From Kitasatospora sp. MMS16-BH015 (GTDB lineage Bacteria; Actinomycetota; Actinomycetes; Streptomycetales; Streptomycetaceae), in contig NZ_CP025394.1 in NCBI RefSeq assembly GCF_002943525.1, positions 3,472,001 to 3,536,000 of the forward strand: 64,000 nt of DNA, read 5' to 3'. Both the position numbers and the translations under genes were made by a program. A model generated the notes under the pieces. It worked only from the letters and a program-made list of their open reading frames with translations. It was not told the DNA's origin and did not search any database. Below, in pieces: positions 1 to 8,986 of this stretch (positions within the stretch are counted from its first letter, which is position 1; each line of letters begins with the position of its first letter).

Positions 1-446
1 CGGTGCTGGTGGCCAACGAGTGCATCCAGCTGCACCGCGCCACCTACCTCAACGGCAACGTGGGCGTGACGCTCGGCATAGCCGAGTTCACCAGCTCCGC
101 CCTGGCCGACAAGGTCAAGGCCAACGCGACCGGCAGCCTGCTCTCGCTCTCCGGGGCCAAGACCACCCCGGCCTTCTGCCGCGGCGTCACCTGCCTGACC
201 AGCCAGAACTCCTTCGGCCGGTTCGCCTACTTCACCATCGCGGGCCAGACCAACAACTCGGCGGCCGTGGCCGGCGACACCGTCTCGCTCCAGGCCGGCC
301 GCGACCTGGCCGACTACGCGCACGCCCTGCTGCTCGCCCGCGGCGAGGCCGAGCTGGCCGTGCTGCAGAAGGAGGGCCTGGCCCCGCTGCCCTCCCCCTC
401 CCCCTCGGCCTCGGTCAGCCCGAGCGCCTCGGCCACCAAGCACTGA
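1..446 (+). CDS. Unknown protein, C-terminal fragment
   Basis: The reading frame is already open at the window edge (first full codon at base 3), so only the last 147 or so residues are visible and the true start lies outside. The visible part is Ala-rich with a Cys pair (CRGVTC) near residue 60 and ends in a low-complexity Pro/Ser tail, typical of exported or surface-exposed streptomycete proteins. I do not recognise the family. It converges on truA and shares a hairpin with it. Function unknown. Confidence 0.6.
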   Translation, partial: VLVANECIQLHRATYLNGNVGVTLGIAEFTSSALADKVKANATGSLLSLSGAKTTPAFCRGVTCLTSQNSFGRFAYFTIAGQTNNSAAVAGDTVSLQAGRDLADYAHALLLARGEAELAVLQKEGLAPLPSPSPSASVSPSASATKH

Positions 447-466
447 GCCCGCCCCGGCCCCACCCC

Positions 467-499
467 GCAGGCCGACTGACCTCGCGTCAGTCGGCCTGC
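467..499. terminator. Bidirectional hairpin between the fragment gene and truA
   Basis: Perfect 14-bp inverted repeat (467-480 with 486-499) with a 5-base loop, between two convergent genes. The truA stop codon (487-489) is inside the right arm. There is no clear U-run, which is common for streptomycete terminators. Confidence 0.7.
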
Positions 500-1413
500 G
501 CCGTCTCCACCGCCGGCGTTCCCGGCAGGGTCCGCATCCGCCGGGCCAGCCGGTTCCGCTCCGCCAGCTGGTCGTCGGCCGGGTAGCCGACCTCTTCCAG
601 CGTCAGCCCGTACGGCCGGATCACGTTGACGGCGCTGTTGCGCACCCCGCCCCGCAGCACCTCCCCGGGGAACTCCACCGGCCGGTGCCCGTCGCCCACC
701 AGCAGCATCGCCCCGACCAGTGCCCGCACCATGTTGTGGCAGAACGCGTCGGCCCGCACGGTGGCCACCGCGAGCGAGCCCTCCTGGGTCGCGTAGCCGT
801 CCACCGGCACCCGGTCCCAGTGCAGCTCGAGCAGGGTGCGGATGGTGGTCGCGCCCTCGCGCTTCTTGCAGTACGCGGCGAAGTCGTGCTCCCCCAGCAG
901 CAGCTTCGCCGCCTGGTTCATCTTCTCGATGTCCAGCGGCCGGTCGTGCCAGAGCACGTGCCCGCGCAGCAGTGGGTCCACCCCGCCCGGGTGGTCGGCC
1001 ACCCGGTACGCGTACCGCCGCCAGATCGCCGAGAACCGCGCGTCGAACCCGGCCGGTGCCTCCCCCACCCGGAAGATCCGCACGTCCGCCGGCAGCCGCC
1101 CGGCCAGGCGCCGCCGCAGCTTCTCCCCGTGCTCGGCCCAGAGCGCCACCGGCAGGTCCACGTGCGCCACCTGCCCCCGCGCGTGCACCCCGGCATCGGT
1201 GCGCCCGGCCACCGTCAGCGGGTGGAGCTCGCTCGAGCGCGTCACGATCTGCAGCGCGCTCTCGATCTCCTCCTGCACCGTCCGCCGCCCACCACGCTGC
1301 CGCGCCCACCCGGAGAACTCCGCCCCGTGGTACGCCAGATCCAACCGGATCCGCACGTACCCCGAGGCCGGGCCGTCCTTCACCGGCGGCTGCTCCGCGC
1401 AGTCGTTCACCAC
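487..1413 (-). CDS. truA: tRNA pseudouridine(38-40) synthase TruA
   Basis: TruA isomerises uridines 38-40 in the anticodon arm of tRNAs. The 308-residue product has the family signature [12 protein letters not shown] with the catalytic Asp at about residue 73, and the later motif [11 protein letters not shown]. The start is GTG at 1413; a GGGAG lies five bases upstream, and a second GTG directly follows, so the start could be one codon later. It lies downstream of rplQ on the same strand, separated by a strong hairpin, so it is probably expressed at a reduced level from the ribosomal operon. Confidence 0.95.
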   Translation of the reverse strand: MVNDCAEQPPVKDGPASGYVRIRLDLAYHGAEFSGWARQRGGRRTVQEEIESALQIVTRSSELHPLTVAGRTDAGVHARGQVAHVDLPVALWAEHGEKLRRRLAGRLPADVRIFRVGEAPAGFDARFSAIWRRYAYRVADHPGGVDPLLRGHVLWHDRPLDIEKMNQAAKLLLGEHDFAAYCKKREGATTIRTLLELHWDRVPVDGYATQEGSLAVATVRADAFCHNMVRALVGAMLLVGDGHRPVEFPGEVLRGGVRNSAVNVIRPYGLTLEEVGYPADDQLAERNRLARRMRTLPGTPAVETAQAD

Positions 1414-1437
1414 ATCTACTCCCGTACAGAAATGGAA

Positions 1438-1474
1438 CGGGCCCGCTCCCCGCCGAAGCGGAAGAGCGGGCCCG
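1438..1474 (-). terminator. Hairpin after rplQ
   Basis: Perfect 11-bp stem (1438-1448 with 1464-1474). In the minus direction it is followed by a moderately U-rich stretch (1427-1437). It lies between rplQ and truA and probably terminates or attenuates the alpha operon. Confidence 0.65.
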
Positions 1475-1499
1475 AAAGCAACGGCACCTGGAGGTGTCG

Positions 1500-1964
1500 T
1501 CAGGCGGTCTCGACCTCAGCGGTCTCGACAGCGGCGGCCTCGTCGGCCTCCTTGACGGCACGCTTGGTGGCGGCCTCGGCCTCGCCGACGGCGTTCTGCG
1601 CGACGGTCAGGGCCTCGACCAGCTCGATCACGGCCATCGGGGCGTTGTCGCCACGACGGGGACCGATCTTGGTGATGCGGGTGTAACCACCGGGGCGGTT
1701 CTCGTAGCGCGGCGCGATCTCGGTGAAGAGGGTGTGCAGCACGGAGACGTCGGTGATCGTCTTGCGGACGATGCGACGGTTGTGGATGTCGCCGACCTTG
1801 GCCTTGGTGATCAGCTTCTCCGCCAGCGGGCGCATCCGACGGGCCTTGGCCTCGGTCGTGGTGATGCGGCCGTACTGGAACAGCTCGCGGCAGAGGCCGG
1901 CGAGCAGCAGCGGCTCGTGGTGCGGGCCGCCACCGAGGCGGGCACCCTTCGCGGGACGGGGCAT
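1500..1964 (-). CDS. rplQ: 50S ribosomal protein L17
   Basis: L17 binds 23S rRNA near the exit tunnel. The start is the ATG at 1964, preceded by AAGGAG, giving [12 protein letters not shown] and 154 residues. A longer in-frame extension lacks a ribosome site and is rejected. The core (to about residue 115) is typical, and the tail is the Ala/Glu-rich extension seen in actinobacteria. It follows rpoA by about 140 bases that include a GC-rich inverted repeat near 2074-2100. Confidence 0.97.
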   Translation of the reverse strand: MPRPAKGARLGGGPHHEPLLLAGLCRELFQYGRITTTEAKARRMRPLAEKLITKAKVGDIHNRRIVRKTITDVSVLHTLFTEIAPRYENRPGGYTRITKIGPRRGDNAPMAVIELVEALTVAQNAVGEAEAATKRAVKEADEAAAVETAEVETA

Positions 1965-2107
1965 GGTAGCTCCTTGAATCTCCGTGTCCGGCCGGATCAG
2001 GTACCGGAACGGGCGGCCGGGCACTGTTGCCCGGACGGCTTAGGTTGGGCCCGAAGGCCCGGTGTGCATCGAACGGGGGGCGACCCGAGGGCCGCCCCCG
2101 TCCAAAC

Positions 2108-3130
2108 TCAGTACTGCTCGGTCTCCGCGTAACCCGCGTCGTCCAGGTCGTCGGCGCCGAAGGCGTCGGCGGCGGCGGTCGGGTCGAACCCGGGCGGGCT
2201 GTCCTTGAGCGCCAGGCCCATGCCGGCCAGCTTCGCCTTGACCTCGTCGATCGACTTCGCACCGAAGTTGCGGATGTCGAGCAGGTCGGCCTCGGAGCGG
2301 GCGACGAGCTCACCCACGGTGTGGATGCCCTCGCGCTTGAGGCAGTTGTACGACCGAACGGTGAGCTCGAGCTCCTCGATCGGCAGCGCCAGGTCGGCGG
2401 CCAGGGCGGCGTCCGTCGGGGACGGGCCCATGTCGATGCCCTCGGCGTCGATGTTCAGCTCGCGGGCGAGACCGAACAGCTCCACCAGGGTCTTGCCGGC
2501 CGAGGCCATGGCGTCACGGGGGCGCATGGCGGGCTTGGTCTCGACGTCGACGATGAGCTTGTCGAAGTCGGTCCGCTGCTCGACACGGGTGGCCTCGACC
2601 TTGTAGGTGACCTTCAGCACGGGGCTGTAGATCGAGTCGACCGGGATGCGGCCGATCTCCTGGCCGGAAGCCTTGTTCTGCACCGCGGAGACGTAGCCGC
2701 GACCGCGCTCGACGGTCAGCTCCATCTCCAGCTTGCCCTTGCCGTTCAGCGTGGCGAGGACCAGCTCGGGGTTGTGCACCTCGACACCGGCCGGGGGCGC
2801 GATGTCGGCGGCGGTGACCACACCCGGGCCCTGCTTGCGCAGGTACATCACGACCGGCTCGTCGTGCTCCGAGGAGACGACCAGCTGCTTGATGTTGAGG
2901 ATGAGGTCGGTCACGTCCTCCTTGACGCCCGGCACGGTGGTGAACTCGTGCAGGACACCGTCGATCCGGATGCTGGTGACAGCAGCGCCGGGGATCGAGG
3001 AGAGGAGGGTACGGCGGAGGGAGTTGCCGAGGGTGTAGCCGAAGCCCGGCTCCAGCGGCTCGATCACGAACCGCGAGCGGAACTCGTCGACGACCTCTTC
3101 GGTCAGCGAGGGACGCTGAGCGATCAGCAT
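2108..3130 (-). CDS. rpoA: DNA-directed RNA polymerase subunit alpha
   Basis: The alpha subunit seeds RNA polymerase assembly through its N-terminal dimerisation domain and contacts UP elements and activators through its C-terminal domain. The 340-residue length is normal for actinobacteria. [11 protein letters not shown] near residues 33-43 is the conserved dimer-interface helix; [12 protein letters not shown] near residue 256 marks the helix-hairpin-helix C-terminal domain; an acidic linker and tail follow. It lies between rpsK and rplQ as in the alpha operon of most bacteria. Confidence 0.98.
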   Translation of the reverse strand: MLIAQRPSLTEEVVDEFRSRFVIEPLEPGFGYTLGNSLRRTLLSSIPGAAVTSIRIDGVLHEFTTVPGVKEDVTDLILNIKQLVVSSEHDEPVVMYLRKQGPGVVTAADIAPPAGVEVHNPELVLATLNGKGKLEMELTVERGRGYVSAVQNKASGQEIGRIPVDSIYSPVLKVTYKVEATRVEQRTDFDKLIVDVETKPAMRPRDAMASAGKTLVELFGLARELNIDAEGIDMGPSPTDAALAADLALPIEELELTVRSYNCLKREGIHTVGELVARSEADLLDIRNFGAKSIDEVKAKLAGMGLALKDSPPGFDPTAAADAFGADDLDDAGYAETEQY

Positions 3131-3190
3131 GTTTTCAGATCCTCACAGATAGGACTCGGCACCCACTATTTGATGCCGAACAGAACCAGC

Positions 3191-3223
3191 GTACGGGGTC
3201 CGGCCAGAAACCGGACCCCGTAC
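3191..3223 (-). terminator. Hairpin between rpsK and rpoA
   Basis: Perfect 13-bp inverted repeat (3191-3203 with 3211-3223) with a 7-base loop, in the 131-base gap between rpsK and rpoA. There is no U-run. It could be a partial terminator, an RNase processing site or an mRNA stabiliser that sets the ratio of S11 to alpha. Confidence 0.5.
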
Positions 3224-3261
3224 GGAGGTTTAAAGCAACCAACCAGCCCGAAGGCGCCGGA

Positions 3262-3668
3262 TCAAACGCGGCGACGCTTCGGCGGACGGCAGCCGTTGTG
3301 CGGGGTGGGGGTGACGTCCTGGATCGAACCCACCTCGAGGCCGGTGGCCTGGAGGGAGCGGATCGCGGTCTCGCGGCCGGAGCCCGGACCCTTGACGAAG
3401 ACGTCGACCTTGCGCATGCCGTGCTCCTGCGCACGACGCGCGGCGGCCTCGGCGGCCATCTGCGCGGCGAACGGGGTGGACTTGCGCGAGCCCTTGAAGC
3501 CGACGTGGCCGGCGGAGGCCCAGGAGATCACGTTGCCCGAGGGGTCGGTGATCGAGACGATCGTGTTGTTGAACGTGCTCTTGATGTGAGCGTGCCCGTG
3601 GGCGACGTTCTTCTTTTCCTTGCGGCGGATCTTCTTCGCGCCGGCAGCCTGACGACCCTTGGGGGCAT
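3262..3668 (-). CDS. rpsK: 30S ribosomal protein S11, apparent frameshift after start codon
   Basis: S11 forms the platform of the 30S subunit. The body ([10 protein letters not shown] through the C-terminal CRPPKRRRV) is a full-length, intact S11. However, the ATG at 3668, which has an AGGAG nine bases upstream, is followed by only five C before AAG, where the family start MPPKG needs six. The ATG is therefore one base out of frame with the body. Upstream of the break the S11 frame has no ATG, GTG, TTG or CTG back past 3740. The first in-frame start inside the body is a GTG at 3531, which would lose about a third of the protein. The likeliest explanation is a homopolymer sequencing or assembly error; see findings. 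Confidence 0.9.
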
Positions 3669-3740
3669 AAGTCTGTTCTCCTACTGAGGTGGTCGGTCCG
3701 CTGACCCGCGGGCCGGAGGGATGTCCGGTTACGGGACGGA

Positions 3741-4121
3741 CTACTTCTTGCCCGGCTTCTTCTTGCCGGCGATCGCGCGACGCGGGCCCTTGCGGGTACG
3801 CGCGTTGGTGTGGGTGCGCTGGCCACGGACGGGCAGGCCACGGCGGTGGCGCAGGCCCTCGTAGCAGCCGATCTCGACCTTGCGGCGGATGTCGGCGGCC
3901 ACCTCACGGCGGAGGTCACCCTCGACCGTGTAGTTGGCGTCGATCCACTGCGCGAGCTTGACGAGGTCGTCCTCGGAGATGTCGCGGACGCGGACGTCCG
4001 GGTTCACACCGGTCTCGGCCAGCGACTGCTGGGCGCGGGTACGGCCGATGCCGTAGACATAGGTGAGGGCGATCTCGATCCGCTTCTCACGCGGGAGATC
4101 AACGCCGGCGAGGCGTGCCAT
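3741..4121 (-). CDS. rpsM: 30S ribosomal protein S13
   Basis: S13 sits in the head of the 30S subunit, contacts the P-site tRNA and forms bridges to the 50S subunit. The 126-residue product starts [14 protein letters not shown], has the expected motif [10 protein letters not shown] and ends in the basic tail with [18 protein letters not shown]. The frame is intact through to the stop, in contrast to rpsK downstream. Confidence 0.98.
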   Translation of the reverse strand: MARLAGVDLPREKRIEIALTYVYGIGRTRAQQSLAETGVNPDVRVRDISEDDLVKLAQWIDANYTVEGDLRREVAADIRRKVEIGCYEGLRHRRGLPVRGQRTHTNARTRKGPRRAIAGKKKPGKK

Positions 4122-4296
4122 TCAAGGCTCCTGTGGTTCTTTCAGAGGTCTTACGTGCTACCTACTCGATGTCTCTCGACAAGGAGCCCCGGCCTCTGTA
4201 CCGGGGGTGGCAGTCCGTCGGTGAAGACGGATCGGGCAGCCCGCATATGACGTGGTGCGCGTCGCGCGAAGTACTACGAGAAATGCTGGGGAGCGA

Positions 4297-4410
4297 TCAG
4301 CCCTGGCGCTGCTTGTGGCGCAGGTTGTCGCAGATCACCATGACCCGGCCGTGACGGCGGATCACCTTGCACTTGTCGCAGATCTTCTTGACGCTCGGCT
4401 TGACCTTCAT
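4297..4410 (-). CDS. rpmJ: 50S ribosomal protein L36
   Basis: A 37-residue gene reading [20 protein letters not shown] and ending RHKQRQG. The Cys pair CDKC plus the downstream Cys (VMVICDN) and His are the zinc-ribbon ligands of the zinc-containing form of L36. ATG at 4410, TGA at 4297-4299. It sits between infA and rpsM, its usual actinobacterial position. Confidence 0.97.
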   Translation of the reverse strand: MKVKPSVKKICDKCKVIRRHGRVMVICDNLRHKQRQG

Positions 4411-4444
4411 GATTCAGGTTCTCCGGGTCTAGATCTGAACGTTC

Positions 4445-4666
4445 TTACTTGTAGCGGTAGACGATCCGGCCGCGGGTCAGGTCGTAGGGGCTGAGCTCCA
4501 CGACGACCCGGTCATCCGGGAGGATGCGGATGTAGTGCATACGCATCTTGCCGCTGATGTGCGCGAGGACCTTGTGACCGTTCTGCAGCTCAACCTTGAA
4601 CATGGCGTTCGGGAGAGACTCGATCACGGTGCCCTCGATCTCAATGGCGCCTTGCTTCTTTGCCAT
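4445..4666 (-). CDS. infA: Translation initiation factor IF-1
   Basis: IF-1 is a single OB-fold protein that occupies the 30S A site during initiation. The 73-residue product starts [14 protein letters not shown] at the ATG at 4666 and contains the conserved [19 protein letters not shown] core. An upstream in-frame extension is not family-like and is rejected. The 127-base gap to mscL contains a small hairpin (4755-4770) and is a plausible place for an infA promoter. Confidence 0.98.
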   Translation of the reverse strand: MAKKQGAIEIEGTVIESLPNAMFKVELQNGHKVLAHISGKMRMHYIRILPDDRVVVELSPYDLTRGRIVYRYK

Positions 4667-4793
4667 GAACTGCGAGATCCACCTTCCGGGGACGGCTACC
4701 GTATGCGGCACGCTCGTGCGAACCTGGGTTCACCCCGACCCCGGAGGGAAGAGGGCGTGCTGAAGCACGCTACGAGTGAGCCGACGGTCCATC

Positions 4794-5216
4794 TTACATG
4801 ATGTGGACACCGACCCTGCCGACGACCGCGGTGCAGGCGGAGCAGCGGTTGGCGGCCTCGGGGATCTCGGTGAGGCACTCGGGGCAGGGGCGCTTGGGGG
4901 CCTTGGGCTTCTTCGGCAGGTAGCGGGCGGTCGCCTTGGTGACCGGGAGCACCACGCAGAAGTAGAGCACCGCGGCCGTCATCATGAACGCGATGAACAC
5001 GTTCAGGAACTCGCCGTAGGGGAACGTGACGTGCAGCACGGTGAACGAGTACTGGCTGAAGTCACCGGTCGCGCCGACCACCACGCCCACCAGCGGGGTG
5101 AGGAAGGCCTTCACGAACCCGGTCACCACCGCCGTGAACGCCGAGCCGATCACGATGCCGACGCCCATGTCGACGACGTTGCCGCGCATCATGAAGTCGC
5201 GGAAGCCCTTGAGCAC
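4794..5216 (-). CDS. mscL: Large-conductance mechanosensitive channel MscL with C-terminal Cys-rich ribbon
   Basis: MscL is a homopentameric pore that opens under extreme membrane tension to release solutes on hypo-osmotic shock. The 140-residue product has the family N-terminus MLKGFRDFMMRGNVVDMGVG, a first membrane helix (about 14-40) with the Gly/Ala-rich pore-lining motif, a periplasmic loop, and a second helix (about 68-92). The C-terminus carries two CxxC pairs (CPEC and CSAC, about residues 112-130) resembling a zinc ribbon, beyond the usual cytoplasmic helix. Start is GTG at 5216. It lies between map and infA on the same strand. Confidence 0.93.
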   Translation of the reverse strand: MLKGFRDFMMRGNVVDMGVGIVIGSAFTAVVTGFVKAFLTPLVGVVVGATGDFSQYSFTVLHVTFPYGEFLNVFIAFMMTAAVLYFCVVLPVTKATARYLPKKPKAPKRPCPECLTEIPEAANRCSACTAVVGRVGVHIM

Positions 5217-5271
5217 TGGATAACCCCTATTGTCCGATTTTGCCTGCGGTCAAGCCCCAGACAATACCGGT

Positions 5272-6111
5272 TCAGCCCAACGGGTCGGGAGCGGCGGTCA
5301 CGCCGAGGGCCGCCAGCTGGGCCTTCCCGCCGTCGAAGGCGGTCAGCACCAGCGGGCCCTGCTCGGTGACGGCCACCGAGTGCTCCCAGTGCGAGGCCCA
5401 GGTGCCGTCGGTGGTGACGACCGTCCAGTCGTCCTCGAGGATCTCGGTGTGCGGGGTGCCGAGCGAGACCATCGGCTCGATCGCCAGCACGGTGCCGGGC
5501 ACCAGCTTCGGGCCCTTGCCCCGGCCGCGCTCGACGTAGTTCAGCACGTGCGGCTCCATGTGCATCGCGGTGCCGATGCCGTGGCCGCCGTACCCCTCGG
5601 TGATGCCCCACTTGCCCTTGGGCGGCAGCGGCTGGCGGCGGATGTAGCCCTCGATCGCCTTGGAGACGTCGACCAGGCGGTTGTTCTTCTTCATCTGGGC
5701 GATGCCGGCCCACATCGAGCCCTCGGTCACCCGGCTGAGCATCTCGACCTCGGGACGGACCTCGCCGACCGCCACGGTGATGGCGGCGTCGCCGTGCCAG
5801 CCGTCCACGATCGCACCGCAGTCGATGGAGAAGAGGTCGCCCTCCTGGAGCACCCGCTCGCCGGGGATGCCGTGGACGACCTCGTTGTTGACCGAGGCGC
5901 AGATCACGCCGGGGAACCAGAGCCCGCCGTGGTGGGCCCGGAAGTTCGAGGTCGCGCCGTGGTCCGCGATCACCTTGGCCGCGATGTCGTTGATCTCCTG
6001 GGTGGTCACCCCGGGGGCGACCGCCTCGCGGCACGCCTTGAGCGCCTCGGCGACGACCAGCCCGGCCACCCGCATCTTCGCGATCTGCTCGGGGGTCTTG
6101 ATCTCCACCAT
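5272..6111 (-). CDS. map: Methionine aminopeptidase, type I
   Basis: Removes the N-terminal Met from new proteins with small second residues. The 279-residue product has all five metal ligands of the family by motif: Asp97 and Asp108 (DCGAIVDGWHGDAA), His177 (GYGGHGIG), Glu212 (AIEPM) and Glu243 (HWEHS), plus the substrate-side His80. The ATG at 6111 is the family start (MVEIKTPEQIAKM). It follows adk, the common adk-map-infA arrangement, with mscL placed between map and infA. Confidence 0.97.
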   Translation of the reverse strand: MVEIKTPEQIAKMRVAGLVVAEALKACREAVAPGVTTQEINDIAAKVIADHGATSNFRAHHGGLWFPGVICASVNNEVVHGIPGERVLQEGDLFSIDCGAIVDGWHGDAAITVAVGEVRPEVEMLSRVTEGSMWAGIAQMKKNNRLVDVSKAIEGYIRRQPLPPKGKWGITEGYGGHGIGTAMHMEPHVLNYVERGRGKGPKLVPGTVLAIEPMVSLGTPHTEILEDDWTVVTTDGTWASHWEHSVAVTEQGPLVLTAFDGGKAQLAALGVTAAPDPLG

Positions 6112-6185
6112 CTGGTCACGCCTTCCGAAAGTCCTCGCCGCCCGGTCCTTGCCGGGCGGCCGTGCACACTCTTACCACCGTACGA

Positions 6186-6234
6186 CGCCGTACGGCCGTG
6201 GCGCCCCGGAGCGGGGTGCCACGGCCGTACGGCG
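6186..6234. terminator. Long perfect hairpin between adk and map
   Basis: A perfect 17-bp inverted repeat (6186-6202 with 6218-6234) with a 15-base GC-rich loop in the 137-base adk-map gap. It would form a very stable RNA structure, so it may limit readthrough into map or be an mRNA processing point. Confidence 0.55.
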
Positions 6235-6248
6235 TACCGGTCTGGAAC

Positions 6249-6902
6249 TCAGTTGTCGCGCTTGAGCGCTTCGATCGCCCGGTCGGTGACCTCGTTCACC
6301 TTGCCCAGTGCGGAGATGGTCGAGACCACGCCCTGCGCCTGGTAGTAGGCGATGATCGGCTCGGTCTCCGTGTGGTAGACGTCGAGCCGATTGCGCACCG
6401 TGTCCTCGTTGTCGTCGGCGCGCTGGTACAGCTCGCCGCCGCACTCGTCGCAGACACCGTCCACGGCCGGCGGGTTGTAGTCCACGTGGTAGACGTGGCT
6501 GCCGTCGTTGCGGCACAGCCGGCGGCCGGCGATGCGCTTGACGACCTCGTCCTCGGGGACCTCCAGGTCCAGCACCCCGTCGAGCTTGATGCCCCACTCA
6601 GCGAGGATGCCGTCCAGCGCCTCCGCCTGCGCGAGGTTCCGCGGGAAGCCGTCCAGGAGGAAGCCCTGGGCCGCGTCGGCCTGGGCCATCCGGTCCTTGG
6701 CCATCCCGATGGTCACCTCGTCCGGCACCAGCTGGCCGGCGTCCATGTAGGACTTGGCCGCCTTGCCCAGCTCGGTGCCCTGGCCGATGTTGGCCCGGAA
6801 GAGGTCGCCGGTGGAGATGTGGGGGATGGACAGGGTCTTGGCGAGCAGGTGCGCCTGAGTACCCTTCCCGGCCCCGGGAGGTCCGACGAGGACGATACGC
6901 AT
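6249..6902 (-). CDS. adk: Adenylate kinase
   Basis: Interconverts ATP and AMP with two ADP. The 217-residue product has the P-loop GPPGAGKGT (residues 7-15), the DGFPRN motif and a long LID domain containing one early Cys and the pair CDEC, a partial form of the four-Cys zinc LID. The ATG overlaps the secY stop by one base (TGATG at 6900-6904), indicating translational coupling to secY. Confidence 0.97.
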   Translation of the reverse strand: MRIVLVGPPGAGKGTQAHLLAKTLSIPHISTGDLFRANIGQGTELGKAAKSYMDAGQLVPDEVTIGMAKDRMAQADAAQGFLLDGFPRNLAQAEALDGILAEWGIKLDGVLDLEVPEDEVVKRIAGRRLCRNDGSHVYHVDYNPPAVDGVCDECGGELYQRADDNEDTVRNRLDVYHTETEPIIAYYQAQGVVSTISALGKVNEVTDRAIEALKRDN

Positions 6903-8212
6903 CAGCGGAGGAACCCTTCGTAATTACGCTGCTGGAGCTGGCTCTCGATCTGCTTCACAGTTTCGAGTCCGACACCGACGATGATGAGGATGCTGGTACC
7001 GCCGAACGGGAAGTTAGTCTGCGCGCCGAAGGCCACCAGGGCGATCAACGGGACCAGGGCGATCAGCCCCAGGTACAGCGAACCAGGCCACGTGATGCGG
7101 GTAAGCACGTAGTTAAGGTACTCGGCAGTCGGTCGGCCGGCCCGGATGCCCGGGATGAAGCCACCATACTTCTTCATATTGTCGGCAACTTCTTCGGGGT
7201 TGAAGGAGATCGCGACGTAGAAGAAGGCGAAGAAGACGATCAGCACGAAGTAGGTGGCCATGTAGATCGGGTGGTCACCCTTGACGAAGTTCGTCCGGAC
7301 CCAGGTCGCCCAGCCCGCCTGGCTGTTGGTCAGCTGCACCACCAGCGAGGGGATGTACAGCAGTGAAGAGGCGAAGATGACCGGGATGACACCGGCCTGG
7401 TTGACCTTCAGCGGGATGTAGGTCGAGGTGCCGCCGAAGGCACGGCGACCGATCATCCGCTTCGCGTACTGCACCGGGATCCGGCGCTGGGCCTGCTCCA
7501 CGAAGATGACCAGGACCACCACGATCACGCCGACCGCGATGACGCTGAAGAACTCGACCCAGCCGCCCGCGATCTTGCCGGACTGCTTGATGCCCCACAT
7601 CGAGGCGGGGAAGCCGGCGGCGATCGAGGTGAAGATCAGGATGGACATGCCGTTGCCGATGCCGCGGTCGGTGACGAGCTCGCCGAGCCACATGATCACC
7701 GTGGTACCGGCGGTCATCGTGATCACCATGACGGCGATCCGGAAGACCGACTGGTCCGGGACGATCTCGTTGGCGAGCGCGCAGCCCGAGAACAGCGCGC
7801 CGCTGGAGGCCGTCGCGACGATGCCGGTGCCCTGGAGCACGGCGAGCGCGATGGTCAGGTAGCGGGTGTACTGGGTGATCTTGGCGGTGCCGGCCTGGCC
7901 CTCCTTCTTCAGCGCCTCGAGCCGCGGGATCACCACGGTGAGGAGCTGGAGGATGATGCTGGCCGTGATGTACGGCATGATGCCGAGCGCGAAGATCGTC
8001 AACTGGAGCAGCGCGCCGCCGCTGAAGAGGTTGACGAGGCCGAAGAGGCCGCTGCTCTTGGTCGCGCTGATGCACGTGTTGACGGCCTTGAAGTCCACGC
8101 CCGGCACGGGGATGTGCGCACCGACCCGGTACAGAGCCACGATGCCCAGCGTGAAGAGCAGCTTCTTGCGCAGGTCGGGCGTCTTGAACGCCCGCGCGAA
8201 CGCACTGAGCAC
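6902..8212 (-). CDS. secY: Preprotein translocase subunit SecY
   Basis: SecY forms the protein-conducting channel with SecE (60229-60588 in this window) and SecG. The 436-residue product has about ten membrane helices, an N-terminal plug region, and the conserved cytoplasmic loop with QAQRRIPVQYAKR. Start is GTG at 8212. It is the last member of the spc group but is separated from rplO by 317 bases with a terminator, so it probably has its own promoter and leads a secY-adk-map unit. Confidence 0.97.
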   Translation of the reverse strand: MLSAFARAFKTPDLRKKLLFTLGIVALYRVGAHIPVPGVDFKAVNTCISATKSSGLFGLVNLFSGGALLQLTIFALGIMPYITASIILQLLTVVIPRLEALKKEGQAGTAKITQYTRYLTIALAVLQGTGIVATASSGALFSGCALANEIVPDQSVFRIAVMVITMTAGTTVIMWLGELVTDRGIGNGMSILIFTSIAAGFPASMWGIKQSGKIAGGWVEFFSVIAVGVIVVVLVIFVEQAQRRIPVQYAKRMIGRRAFGGTSTYIPLKVNQAGVIPVIFASSLLYIPSLVVQLTNSQAGWATWVRTNFVKGDHPIYMATYFVLIVFFAFFYVAISFNPEEVADNMKKYGGFIPGIRAGRPTAEYLNYVLTRITWPGSLYLGLIALVPLIALVAFGAQTNFPFGGTSILIIVGVGLETVKQIESQLQQRNYEGFLR

Positions 8213-8355
8213 GGTGCCTCCTGCGCCCCCCGCACGTCGTCGGCGGGAGGGTCGGTCCTGATGAGTGGGGAGCGGGCCGGCGAAGGCCCGGGGTTGCGGG
8301 CCCCTCGGGCGGGCTCAGGCAAGCCTGGGCCGGAGCCTACAAGGGAACTCCACGG

Positions 8356-8361
8356 ACTCTA
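8356..8361 (-). promoter_or_regulatory. Candidate -10 box for secY
   Basis: The minus strand reads TAGAGT here, a good streptomycete -10 hexamer, about 140 bases upstream of the secY start. The region 17-18 bases further up has no convincing -35, so this is tentative. It is consistent with a terminator lying just upstream at 8475-8512. Confidence 0.3.
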
Positions 8362-8474
8362 ACAGTGTGTGGCCACCAGGAAGAAGCGTGTGTGGCCCCC
8401 GCCCCACAGATGAGGTACGGGATGCCCGGATTTGACACACAAAGAGCCCAGCCGCTAGAGCCCCTGGACAAGCG

Positions 8475-8512
8475 TCAAGCCCCGTGCCTCCCAAGGGAGA
8501 CACGGGGCTTGA
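8475..8512 (-). terminator. Terminator after rplO
   Basis: Perfect 12-bp outer stem (8475-8486 with 8501-8512) extended by an inner CCTCCC/GGGAG pairing, 18 bases after the rplO stop. It probably ends the spc ribosomal transcript before secY. Confidence 0.7.
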
Positions 8513-8529
8513 CGGATGCGTCAGCTAGC

Positions 8530-8985
8530 TCAGAGGAGCTCGGTGACCGTACCGCCGGCGGCGGTGATCTTCTCGGCGGCGGAGCCGGAGACGGCGTCGA
8601 CCGTCACCTGCAGCGCCACGGCGATGTCGCCCTGGCCGAGGACCTTGACGAGCTCGTTCTTGCGAACGGCGCCCTTCGCGATCAGGTCGGCCACGGTGAC
8701 CTCGCCACCGGCCGGGTAGAGCTCCGCCAGCTTGTCCAGGTTCACGACCTGGAACTGCTTGTGGGCCGGGTTCTTGAAGCCCTTCAGCTTCGGCAGGCGC
8801 ATGTGGAGGGGCATCTGCCCGCCCTCGAAGCGCGCCGGAACCTGGTAGCGGGCCTTGGTGCCCTTGGTACCACGACCAGCGGTCTTACCCTTGGACGCCT
8901 CGCCACGACCCACGCGGGTCTTGGCGGTCTTGGCACCCGGGGCGGGACGCAGGTTGTGGAGCTTGAGCGGGTTGGTGTCCGCCAT
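8530..8985 (-). CDS. rplO: 50S ribosomal protein L15
   Basis: Late-assembly 23S rRNA-binding protein. The 151-residue product starts [18 protein letters not shown] at the ATG at 8985, has the Gly/Lys/Arg-rich N-terminal arm ([19 protein letters not shown]) that penetrates the rRNA, and the globular C-terminal domain. Its start lies one base after the rpmD stop (TGAAATG), so translation is likely coupled. Confidence 0.97.
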   Translation of the reverse strand: MADTNPLKLHNLRPAPGAKTAKTRVGRGEASKGKTAGRGTKGTKARYQVPARFEGGQMPLHMRLPKLKGFKNPAHKQFQVVNLDKLAELYPAGGEVTVADLIAKGAVRKNELVKVLGQGDIAVALQVTVDAVSGSAAEKITAAGGTVTELL

Positions 8986-8986
8986 T

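Larger units (their letters stand above)
8213..8529 (-). other. rplO-secY intergenic region
   Basis: A 317-base gap inside what is often one operon. It holds the rplO terminator hairpin (8475-8512), a candidate promoter (8356-8361), and a repeated ACACAC-type pattern near 8365-8395 on the minus strand. I see no gene in it. Confidence 0.6.

Noticed and set aside
3230..3919. A 229-residue minus-strand frame bridging rpsM and rpsK
   Set aside because: It is the wrong frame for both proteins; the composition is Arg/Ser/Pro-rich shadow sequence.
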